Shown: positions 8,231 through 14,569 of the stretch, piece by piece
How the letters are laid out: each line of letters opens with the position of its first letter
Numbering within the stretch: the first letter of the stretch is position 1
Assembly: GCA_964549975.1 (NCBI GenBank)
Contig: CAZJWM010000051.1
Coordinates: 1-14,833 of the forward strand
From: UBA3263 sp964549975
GTDB taxonomy: Bacteria > Bacteroidota > Bacteroidia > Bacteroidales > Muribaculaceae
Reading direction: 5' to 3'
DNA: 14,833 nucleotides
Notes under the pieces: model-generated
Databases searched by the model: none
Told to the model about the DNA's origin: nothing
What the model saw: only the letters and a program-made list of their open reading frames with translations
Made by a program: the position numbers and the translations under genes

Positions 8231-8859
8231 TGCTTGGAGAGTTGAAATTTGCGGCCGTTCCATGTGTAGGTCAGAGTTTGACGCAGGCAGTCGGCCACGG
8301 CGTTATACGGTTCTTTGCCAACCCATTGGGCCACGTTGTTGGTGAACGTCAGGCGCGTGCCGTCGGCCGAAAACTCCGCCGATGCGAGCATGAAGGGCAC
8401 GGTCTGCGCCACCTCGGCGGCGCGTTTGCGGCCGTCGGCGGTGAGCCAGTCGGCCACGGCGGGTTCGCTCAGCAGCTCCAGCGGCTGCCAACGGGCGTTG
8501 AAGAAGCGCACTGAGCTATCGGGCGTGGGGGTGTCGATGGTCTCCACCACGGCTATAATCGTGTCGTTCTTGCAGGGCAGAAGGGTCAACTCCATGCGGC
8601 TCACTGCGGTGAGCTCCACGGAGAGTTGCGTGGCGGAGATGGCCGTCACGCCGGCGGAGCCGCCCAGCGAGTTGGCCTCGCGGTGATCGGCAAAACCGCT
8701 GTTGAAATAGTCCACCATGTCGAGGCGTTGGCTGTGGGGAAGCAGCGGCATCAGCGCGCGCGGCATCCTCACGAAGGCATCGGTGGCGGTATAGTCGGCA
8801 TGAGCTGTGGCCGCAACCGACAGCGTCATAGCCGCATATAGAAAGTGACGTAGTTTCAT
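8227..8859 (-). CDS. DUF3256 family secreted protein
   Basis: The product has 210 residues with a clear signal peptide (MKLRHFLYAAMTLSVAATAHA, about 1-21) and no lipobox, so it should be periplasmic or surface exposed. The mature part begins with a region rich in FVRMPRALMPLL and has a single cysteine. It resembles DUF3256, a family of unknown function that is common in Bacteroidales. The start at 8859 keeps the basic N-terminus of the signal peptide; the next in-frame methionine would remove it. A promoter lies immediately upstream with its -7 element ending at 8866, only six bases before the start codon, so the mRNA is leaderless or nearly so. Its stop overlaps the xseA start by four bases. 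Why a secreted protein leads an ExoVII operon is not evident. Confidence 0.82.
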   Translation of the reverse strand: MKLRHFLYAAMTLSVAATAHADYTATDAFVRMPRALMPLLPHSQRLDMVDYFNSGFADHREANSLGGSAGVTAISATQLSVELTAVSRMELTLLPCKNDTIIAVVETIDTPTPDSSVRFFNARWQPLELLSEPAVADWLTADGRKRAAEVAQTVPFMLASAEFSADGTRLTFTNNVAQWVGKEPYNAVADCLRQTLTYTWNGRKFQLSKQ

Positions 8860-8865
8860 TGACTA

Positions 8866-8897
8866 CAAAAATACGAATTATTCACGACACTGCCAAA
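8866..8897 (-). promoter_or_regulatory. Bacteroidales-type promoter of the DUF3256-xseA-xseB operon
   Basis: On the minus strand TTTG (8897-8894) is separated by exactly 20 bases from TATTTTTG (8873-8866), a full match to the TTTG and TAnnTTTG consensus. The -33 element directly follows the stop codon of the comM-like gene (8900-8898). The predicted transcription start, about five to seven bases past 8866, coincides with the start codon at 8859, so little or no leader would be left. Confidence 0.8.
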
Positions 8898-10448
8898 TCA
8901 CACAATCGTGGCGCCCCACGACGAGCGGTCGAGGTTGCGATAGCTCACGGCTTCGCGGATATGGTCGGGGAGAATTTCGGCCTCGCCGGCGAGGTCGGCA
9001 ATGGTGCGCGACACTCGCAGAATCCTGTCGTAGGCGCGGGCGCTCATGTCGAGTCGGGTCATCGCCTCGCGCAAGATGTTGCTACACTCCGGCGAGAGCT
9101 GCGCAAACTCGGCCAACTGCTTGGAATTCATCTGCGCATTGCAGTGCACCTTGGGCAGGGCGGCAAAGCGCTCGGTTTGGATGGCGCGGGCAGCGATGAC
9201 GCGCCGACGGATGGAGGCACTGGATTCGCCGGGCTGCTTGGAGGCCAATTCGTCGAAGGGCACGGGGAGAATCTCCACCTGAATGTCGATGCGGTCGAGC
9301 AAAGGGCCGGAGATGCGGTTTTTGTAGCGCGACACGGCGCCGGGCAGGCAGGTGCACGGCTTGGTGGGATGGTTGTAGTAGCCACACGGACAGGGGTTCA
9401 TCGAGGCCACCAGCATGAATCCGGCGGGATAGTCCACGCTATAGCGGGCGCGCGAGATGTTGATGCAGCGGTCTTCGAGGGGTTGGCGGAGCACTTCGAG
9501 CACCTGGCGCGGAAATTCGGGAAATTCGTCGAGGAAGAGCACGCCGTTGTGGGCCAGGGAGATCTCGCCGGGCATGGGCATGTTGGAGCCGCCGCCCACG
9601 AGGGCCACGGGCGAGATGGTGTGGTGAGGCGAACGGAAGGGGCGCGTGGTCATCAGGTGTGAGCCGCGCTTGAGGGTGCCGGCCACGGAGTGTATCTTCG
9701 TGGTTTCGAGGGCTTCGGAGAGGGTCAAGGGCGGAAGAATCGAGGGCAAACGTTTTGCCATCATCGACTTACCCGACCCGGGAGGGCCCACCAGCAGGAT
9801 GTTGTGGCCGCCGGCGCAGGCCACTTCGAAGGCGCGTTTCACCATCTCCTGGCCTTTCACGTCGGCAAAGTCGAAGTCGAATTGCTCCGAGGTGCGCGCA
9901 AATTCGGCGCGGGTGTCCACTTCGGTGGGCTGCAGGGAGCTCACGCCGTTGAGCAGGGCCACCACCTCGCTCAGCGAGGCTGCGCCGTAGACTTTCAGAC
10001 GGTTAACCACGGCGGCTTCGCTCACGTTGGCCGTGGGCACAATCATCGCCTCAAACCCCGCCTCGCGGGCTTTGATGGCCATGGGCAGTGCGCCTTTGAT
10101 GGGGAGCAACGTGCCATCGAGGCTCAGTTCGCCCATAATCAAACACTTGGAGAGCCGCTCTGAAGAGATCTGCGAATCGGCGGCGAGGATGCCCACGGCT
10201 ATGGGCAAATCGTAGGCGGCGCCCTCTTTGCGCACGTCGGCGGGCGACATGTTGATGAGGATGCTTCGGTGGGGAGGCACGAGCGCGCTCTGACTCATTG
10301 CACTGGTGACGCGCGAATAGCTTTCTTTGACGGCTGCATCGGGAAGGCCCACAATGTTGAATTCGAAACCTTTGTCCACCACCACTTCTATGGTGATGAC
10401 AAGGGCGTCGATGCCTTGCACGGCAGCGCCATATGTCTTGACTAACAT
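8898..10448 (-). CDS. YifB/ComM family Mg-chelatase-like AAA+ ATPase
   Basis: The product has 516 residues from the ATG at 10448. The frame extends up to 10517, but that would run into aroE, and MLVKTYGAAVQGIDA is the canonical N-terminus. Residues 1-165 form the ChlI-like domain (GFEFNIVGLPDAAVKES and INMSPADVRKEGAAYDLP). The AAA+ domain has Walker A GPPGSGKS at 221-228 and Walker B VLFLDEFPEF at 303-312. A cysteine cluster follows at 353-367 (CPCG and CTC). The C-terminal helical domain is intact. The ComM branch is a hexameric helicase that drives branch migration during natural transformation in some bacteria; whether this organism is competent is unknown. The gene starts four bases after the aroE stop and is probably translated with it. 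Confidence 0.93.
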   Translation of the reverse strand: MLVKTYGAAVQGIDALVITIEVVVDKGFEFNIVGLPDAAVKESYSRVTSAMSQSALVPPHRSILINMSPADVRKEGAAYDLPIAVGILAADSQISSERLSKCLIMGELSLDGTLLPIKGALPMAIKAREAGFEAMIVPTANVSEAAVVNRLKVYGAASLSEVVALLNGVSSLQPTEVDTRAEFARTSEQFDFDFADVKGQEMVKRAFEVACAGGHNILLVGPPGSGKSMMAKRLPSILPPLTLSEALETTKIHSVAGTLKRGSHLMTTRPFRSPHHTISPVALVGGGSNMPMPGEISLAHNGVLFLDEFPEFPRQVLEVLRQPLEDRCINISRARYSVDYPAGFMLVASMNPCPCGYYNHPTKPCTCLPGAVSRYKNRISGPLLDRIDIQVEILPVPFDELASKQPGESSASIRRRVIAARAIQTERFAALPKVHCNAQMNSKQLAEFAQLSPECSNILREAMTRLDMSARAYDRILRVSRTIADLAGEAEILPDHIREAVSYRNLDRSSWGATIV

Positions 10449-10452
10449 TATA

Positions 10453-11199
10453 TTAGATTTGAGTGTTCCAAATTTGCCATGCCAGCAACGCCTGCATGTG
10501 GAGCATTGCCAGCCCATTGCTCACCGTGGCACCTTTGGCACGGGCACGGCGCATAAATTCAGTTTCCTCGGGATTGTAGACCACGTCGTAGCACACGTGG
10601 GCCGTCGTGATTTCATCGTAAGGAATTGCGGGCGCGGAGTCGACGTTGGGCCACATGCCCAGGGGCGTGCAGTTCACCACCACACGGTGGGCGGCCATCA
10701 CCTCCGCAGTGAGGTCATCGTAGGTGAGACGGCCCGCAGCCGGGGTGCGACTCACCGTTTTGGCGGCCACGCCAAGCTGACTCAGTGCGGTGAGCACGGC
10801 CTTGGCCGCGCCGCCCGTGCCGAGCACCAGCGCACTGACAGCCTCCTGCGGCAGCAGCGGCGCCAGAGTGCGGGCAAACCCGGGGCAGTCGGTGTTATGA
10901 CCATGAAGCACGGGGCCGGAGGCCGTGTGCTCCACGCTCACCACGTTGACCGCGCCTATAGCCTGAGCCTGCGGCGACAGCGTTTGCAGATAGGGCAAAA
11001 TCTGCTGCTTGTAGGGGATGGTGACGTTGAATCCCTCCAACTCGGGATACTCCGCCAACAGCTCCATCAAATCGCCAATGTCCGGTATCTCAAAATTGAG
11101 ATACCGGGCATCAATCCCCTCGCGCGCAAACTTTTCGGCAAAGAAATTTGCCGAAAACGAATGGCCCAAGGGATAGCCTATAAGCCCGTAGAGCTTCAT
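10453..11199 (-). CDS. aroE: Shikimate dehydrogenase
   Basis: It reduces 3-dehydroshikimate to shikimate with NADPH, the fourth step of the shikimate pathway. At 248 residues it is somewhat shorter than the enterobacterial enzyme, as usual in Bacteroidota. The shikimate-binding serines lie in GYPLGHSFSANFF at 9-20. The catalytic lysine is K64 in GFNVTIPYKQ and its partner aspartate is D104 in GHNTDCPGF. The cofactor loop is GTGGAAKAV at 127-135, followed by NCTPLGMWPN and the C-terminal NGLAMLHMQALLAWQIW. All key residues are present. The gene lies 27 bases after rpoZ and four bases before the ATPase gene, in one transcription unit. Confidence 0.96.
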   Translation of the reverse strand: MKLYGLIGYPLGHSFSANFFAEKFAREGIDARYLNFEIPDIGDLMELLAEYPELEGFNVTIPYKQQILPYLQTLSPQAQAIGAVNVVSVEHTASGPVLHGHNTDCPGFARTLAPLLPQEAVSALVLGTGGAAKAVLTALSQLGVAAKTVSRTPAAGRLTYDDLTAEVMAAHRVVVNCTPLGMWPNVDSAPAIPYDEITTAHVCYDVVYNPEETEFMRRARAKGATVSNGLAMLHMQALLAWQIWNTQI

Positions 11200-11226
11200 T
11201 GGCGAAAGTCGATTTGGCGTGAGAGA

Positions 11227-11568
11227 TTAGTCCTCGCTGTCGAGATTATGGTCGCGCGACGGATTGCGATAGTAGAGCTTGCCCTCTTCATATTCTTGAG
11301 CGGCAATCAGCGTGGGCTTCGGAAGCTTCTCGTAATAGCGCGAAATTTCGATTTGCTCACGGTTTTCGGATACTTCTTCGAGCGAATCGCCCAAAGTGGC
11401 AAACTCGGCCAACTTCTTGTCGAGGTCGCGCTTCATCTCGGCGGCCACTTGGTTGGCGCGCTTGGCAATGATGCAAACGGTTTCATAGACGTTGCCGGTG
11501 TCTTCCGACAGTTTCACCATGTCGCGAGTCACGGTGTTCAGCGGTGCATTTGTCTTTTTGTAGTCCAT
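11227..11568 (-). CDS. rpoZ: RNA polymerase omega subunit, Bacteroidota type
   Basis: The product has 113 residues with MDYKKTNAPLNTVTRDMVKLSEDTGNVYETVCIIAKRANQVAAEMKRDLDKKL at the N-terminus. The segment VYETVCIIAKRANQVA fits the helix of omega (compare the E. coli ARRARQ helix) that clamps the beta-prime C-terminus. The C-terminal half (YYEKLPKPTLIAAQEYEEGKLYYR) is the extension seen in Bacteroidota versions. It stabilises and helps assemble RNA polymerase. It follows bamD by 27 bases, a pairing I know from other Bacteroidales, which supports the call. Sequence similarity to proteobacterial omega is low, so the neighbourhood counts for part of the confidence. Confidence 0.88.
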   Translation of the reverse strand: MDYKKTNAPLNTVTRDMVKLSEDTGNVYETVCIIAKRANQVAAEMKRDLDKKLAEFATLGDSLEEVSENREQIEISRYYEKLPKPTLIAAQEYEEGKLYYRNPSRDHNLDSED

Positions 11569-11595
11569 ATCTCTTGTATATACGTATATTGTCGG

Positions 11596-12396
11596 TTAGT
11601 CCTTGATGTTGCGCTGAGCCACGCGGTAGATGCCGTCGGCCTCCGAGCGATAGGAGCTTTCGGGGTAGTTGGAGATAAACGAATAGTATTCGTCAACCAC
11701 GCGACGATAGCGGTCGGCCTGCTTCTCGGCAATGGAGAGCTCGGCTTCGCGATAGCGCGACTTGAGAATCAACATTTCCAACTGCTCCTTGTATTTGGTG
11801 TAGGGGTAGGCCTTCACGGCATTCTGCGCCGTGATGATGGCCGACTCATAGTTGTTGCCGCGGTAGGGGCCAAGGTTGTAATAGAGCTGGGCATTTTGCA
11901 GCTGCTTAAGCGCCAACTTGTCTTGCATGGCAAAGATGGCATCCTGAGCCTGCGGCACCAAGTCGCTCTTGGGATAATATTCCAGGAAGGCCGACAGCTC
12001 CTTGATGGCTTGCACCGTGGTGCTCTGGTCGAGCTGCGGATCGGGCGAATCCTTCACGTAGCCCATGCCGCAATAGAAGCGAGCCTCCTCGCAATATTTG
12101 CCTTTGGGATAGCGAGTGTAATAGCTACGGAAGATGGCGCCTGAATTGGCATAATCCTTGTTTTTATAGTAGCTTTGGCCGAGCGTATAGAGCACCTCCT
12201 CGGCCTTCTCGTTGCCGCGAAATGAGTTGGTGAGCTCGCTCAGAATCGATGCAGCCTGCTCGTAGTGACCTTTTTGGTACATGCGCTGAGCATAGTCAAA
12301 CTTGTAGTTTGCATCGTTGCTCTTAACCACCTTCTGGTATTCTCCGCAGGAGCTCACCGCCAGGGCTAATATTGTGAGAGTCAGTAACTTCTTCAT
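11596..12396 (-). CDS. bamD: Outer-membrane assembly lipoprotein BamD
   Basis: The product has 266 residues. A lipoprotein signal peptide (MKKLLTLTILALAVSS) ends at C17 in the motif SSCG, which fits lipobox use in this phylum, so the mature protein is anchored by lipid. The rest is a chain of tetratricopeptide-like helical pairs. Examples are YAQRMYQKGHYEQAASILSEL, VLYTLGQSYYKNKDYANSGAIFRSYYTRYP and the later KELSAFLEYYPKS and DEYYSFISNYPES. This is the layout of BamD, which works with BamA to fold outer-membrane beta barrels. It is the first gene of the rpoZ-aroE-ATPase string and has its own promoter 33 bases upstream. Confidence 0.94.
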   Translation of the reverse strand: MKKLLTLTILALAVSSCGEYQKVVKSNDANYKFDYAQRMYQKGHYEQAASILSELTNSFRGNEKAEEVLYTLGQSYYKNKDYANSGAIFRSYYTRYPKGKYCEEARFYCGMGYVKDSPDPQLDQSTTVQAIKELSAFLEYYPKSDLVPQAQDAIFAMQDKLALKQLQNAQLYYNLGPYRGNNYESAIITAQNAVKAYPYTKYKEQLEMLILKSRYREAELSIAEKQADRYRRVVDEYYSFISNYPESSYRSEADGIYRVAQRNIKD

Positions 12397-12428
12397 TAAG
12401 TTGGGTTTTGGGCTTGTTATTCAACTTG

Positions 12429-12462
12429 CAAAGATACAAATTTTCCGCCACTTTCGCAACAA
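12429..12462 (-). promoter_or_regulatory. Bacteroidales-type promoter of the bamD operon
   Basis: On the minus strand TATCTTTG (12436-12429) is a perfect TAnnTTTG -7 element. Exactly 20 bases upstream is TTG (12459-12457), the second half of TTGTTG (12462-12457). Transcription should start near 12422-12425, giving a leader of 25 to 30 bases before bamD. No operator-like inverted repeat is visible over the element. Confidence 0.82.
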
Positions 12463-12489
12463 TTCATCGACCTACCGTGCCTCAAAAAT

Positions 12490-12523
12490 CCAATTAGTCC
12501 AAATAGTCCAATTAGTCCAATAG
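12490..12523. repeat. Nine-base tandem repeat, about 3.8 copies
   Basis: Consecutive nine-base units read CCAATTAGT (12490-12498), CCAAATAGT (12499-12507), CCAATTAGT (12508-12516) and a partial CCAATAG (12517-12523). The second unit has one substitution. The array ends 28 bases upstream of the bamD -33 element and 34 bases from the terminator stem on the other side. It could be a site for DNA-binding proteins or simply slippage-prone DNA. Nothing here assigns a function. Confidence 0.85.
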
Positions 12524-12557
12524 CCGCGCCCCATGCTCATGAGTCCCCGGGCTCCTC

Positions 12558-12598
12558 AATAAAAAAAGCGGCGCCGAGGGGGCGCCGCTTTTTTTATT
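12558..12598 (-). terminator. Strong intrinsic terminator, symmetric in both directions
   Basis: A perfect stem of eight GC pairs, GCGGCGCC (12568-12575) and GGCGCCGC (12581-12588), closes a five-base loop. The stem is continued outward by AATAAAAAAA (12558-12567) pairing with TTTTTTTATT (12589-12598), for 18 pairs in total. On the minus strand it follows the stop of the secreted-protein gene (12613) by about 14 bases and supplies a run of seven T after the stem. Because the flanks are complementary it would also stop transcription on the plus strand, although no plus-strand gene is seen nearby. Confidence 0.93.
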
Positions 12599-12612
12599 GC
12601 GGGGAAGATTGA

Positions 12613-14427
12613 TTACTTGTTGATGAGGATCTTCTTGCCGTTAACGATGTAGAGACCGTTGCGAGAGAGGTTAGCCACGCGGCGACCGCTCAGGTCGTAG
12701 ATAGCGTTGGCAGCCTTTTCGGTGTTTTCAGCCACTACAGAGTTGATGGAAGCGTTGTCGTTGCCATCGAAGGAGATCATCCAGTTGGAAGCGTTGTCGT
12801 AGGAGTCACGCAGCCAAGTTACGATGTTGTAACCGGTGCTTGAACCTGCTTCGTGGAGGTAGCCATAAGAGCTGCTGTCGCTGTTGTAGATACCTACGTT
12901 GTTCAGCCAAGCTTCGCCGTGGTTAGCGTAAACATAGTCGCCGGGGATTTCAATCATCTCACCGGTGTTTTCGTCAACTTCGGTGGTAGTTTCGGTCATG
13001 GTTTCGGGATAGGTGGCACCGCCCTGGATTTGGAACAGACCGGCTTCTTCCTTGTCTTCAGTCATGCCCCAAGTGGAGTTAACTGCGAGGTCAGCACCGC
13101 TGGCAGCGTATGTGCCGGTGGCTTCGTTGTAGAGACGGAAGTTCAGACCGCTAACATATTCGAGAGTCCAAACGCAGGTTTCGTCCTTTTCTTCTTCGGG
13201 AAGAGCAACGAGGGTGTTAACCATGATAGCGTCACCGGTAGCTTCGTCGATGTCGCCTTCTTCCTGACCGGCTGCGAGATATTCGTTAGTCTCTTCAGAC
13301 TGACGGTTTTGAACGCAGTGGAAGTAAACCTTCTGGCCGTCGGCTTTCTTCACAACTTGAGCGAGGATAGCGTCGGCTTGTTCCTGAACGCCGTCGATGG
13401 CAGCGTCGATTTGAGCCACGGTTTGGAGAGTGGTCATGTCAACGTCGATAGCGGCAACAGCAGCCTGAGCGGCAGCGATGTCGGCGTCTTGCCAGAGGGC
13501 GGGAACGTTGGTGATAGAGTTAACGCTGGCGATAGCGGTTTCCTTAGCGGCAGCGATACGGGGAGCAACACCGTTGGCCTTGTAGGCTTCGAGAGCGGCA
13601 GCCACGTCGGCAGCGTCAGCTTCTTCGAAGTAGAACACGCCACCATTGTTGATGTTGCAGTTAGCAGCAGCATCTGCGCTTGCGAAGTCGCGGTAGGGGT
13701 TCCAGCAAATCTTCATGCTCACGTAGGGAGCGTCGTCGTAAGACTGGCCACCGATGCCGAAGTAGTTGTTCAGGTCGAGGCAAGAGGTGTTGGTGATGGG
13801 GTTCTTGGTGGAGAAGGTGAAGCTGTTGTCGTTGAAGGTTTCGGTGTAGGCACCATCGGGATCTTCATAGTTGTCGAGCTTAACCATGTAGAAGGGGATA
13901 CCGGGGTTCTTCACGCCGAAGGGGCTGGTCACACCCATAGGCTTCGAAACGGTCATGTTGTTGATGTAGCAACCAACGCCGTCAACGGATACGCCTTCTT
14001 CGGTGTCGTCAGTGTCCTCGATGGGAGTGGCGGGAGTGAAATACCAGTAGAGGGTGTAGTCGGGCACTTGATCAGCGTCGAGCGAAACGGCAACGTTGTC
14101 GTTTGAGAGCAGACCGAAGTAGCCGCGGCTTGCCAGTGAACCCTGACCGAAGTCAACGACGCGGTTGCAGGGGTTGTAGACGGTGGTGTCTTGAGTGGCA
14201 GTTTCCCAAGTGGTGAATTCTACGTTGTTGGTACCGGCGGTGGGGTATTCTTCACCGGCCTTGTACAGACGGGGGAAACCGCTGTAATCCAAGGTTTGGA
14301 TACGGTTAGAGGTGATTTTGTAATACTTGGGCGCGTCTGCGGTGGAAACCGTAGGTGTTACATAGTCAGCTGCGAAAGCCACAGCTGCCATTGCAAGAGC
14401 ACCCGACAGAAGAGTAAATTTCTTCAT
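12613..14427 (-). CDS. Secreted protein of unknown function with T9SS-like C-terminal tail
   Basis: The product has 604 residues; I do not recognise its family. A signal peptide (MKKFTLLSGALAMAAVAFA) is followed by ADYVTP. Residues 20-275 are beta-rich, aromatic and acidic (VPDYTLYWYFTPATP, GIPFYMVKLDNY). About 280-360 is an Ala-rich helical stretch with repeated QA and DA patterns, perhaps coiled coil or FIVAR-like. About 365-560 has repeated phrases such as CVWTLEYVSGLNFRLYNEATGTY that recall beta-trefoil or other lectin-like modules; this is inference. The end, AIYDLSGRRVANLSRNGLYIVNGKKILINK, resembles the Por secretion (T9SS type A) sorting domain. Codon choice differs from the neighbours: glutamate is nearly always GAA, with many GCT, GTT and AAC codons, while adjacent housekeeping genes prefer GAG. 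This suggests high expression, or possibly transfer. It is flanked by a weak promoter and a strong terminator, so it is probably monocistronic. Confidence 0.85.
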   Translation of the reverse strand: MKKFTLLSGALAMAAVAFAADYVTPTVSTADAPKYYKITSNRIQTLDYSGFPRLYKAGEEYPTAGTNNVEFTTWETATQDTTVYNPCNRVVDFGQGSLASRGYFGLLSNDNVAVSLDADQVPDYTLYWYFTPATPIEDTDDTEEGVSVDGVGCYINNMTVSKPMGVTSPFGVKNPGIPFYMVKLDNYEDPDGAYTETFNDNSFTFSTKNPITNTSCLDLNNYFGIGGQSYDDAPYVSMKICWNPYRDFASADAAANCNINNGGVFYFEEADAADVAAALEAYKANGVAPRIAAAKETAIASVNSITNVPALWQDADIAAAQAAVAAIDVDMTTLQTVAQIDAAIDGVQEQADAILAQVVKKADGQKVYFHCVQNRQSEETNEYLAAGQEEGDIDEATGDAIMVNTLVALPEEEKDETCVWTLEYVSGLNFRLYNEATGTYAASGADLAVNSTWGMTEDKEEAGLFQIQGGATYPETMTETTTEVDENTGEMIEIPGDYVYANHGEAWLNNVGIYNSDSSSYGYLHEAGSSTGYNIVTWLRDSYDNASNWMISFDGNDNASINSVVAENTEKAANAIYDLSGRRVANLSRNGLYIVNGKKILINK

Positions 14428-14488
14428 AATGGTTGATAGTTAATGGTTTGATTAATTAAGGAGTATTATCTTTAGTAAACTTTGGCAG

Positions 14489-14496
14489 CAAATTTA
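14489..14496 (-). promoter_or_regulatory. Possible -7 element for the secreted-protein gene
   Basis: TAAATTTG (14496-14489, minus strand) matches TAnnTTTG and would give a leader of about 55 bases. No TTTG lies 19-21 bases upstream, where an A-run (minus strand, 14508-14500) sits instead, so the -33 element is weak or missing. An alternative reading uses the TTTG at 14492-14489 as the -33 element and TAATACTC (14468-14461) as a poor -7. The promoter probably lies between these bounds, but which set is used cannot be settled here. Confidence 0.4.
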
Positions 14497-14523
14497 ATCA
14501 TTTTTTTTGTGATAACCTATTTT

Positions 14524-14543
14524 TTCGAAAAAATTTTTGCGAA
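14524..14543. repeat. AT-rich near-perfect palindrome
   Basis: The 20 bases read TTCG, six A, five T, G, CGAA and form an inverted repeat of ten pairs with one A-G mismatch and no loop. It lies between the structured RNA-like region and the promoter region of the secreted-protein gene. It could mark the 3' edge of the element, act in termination, or simply be bent AT-rich DNA. Confidence 0.6.
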
Positions 14544-14569
14544 CCTCGCCGCCAAAGCCCCCCCCCGGC

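Noticed and set aside
8231..8263. Start of xseA at 8263
   Set aside because: It would lie within the DUF3256 gene; the ATG at 8230 makes a tidy four-base overlap and fits the family N-terminus.
10449..10517. Upstream extension of the YifB/ComM gene to 10517
   Set aside because: The extension overlaps the 3' end of aroE, and the family begins at the MLVKTYGAAVQG start.
11569..11595. Small palindrome TATACGTATA between bamD and rpoZ as an operator or terminator
   Set aside because: It is short, has no T-run stem as a terminator would, and the two genes are very likely in one transcript.
12490..12523. Tandem units considered as a CRISPR array
   Set aside because: The units are only nine bases, contiguous and without spacers, and no cas gene is seen.
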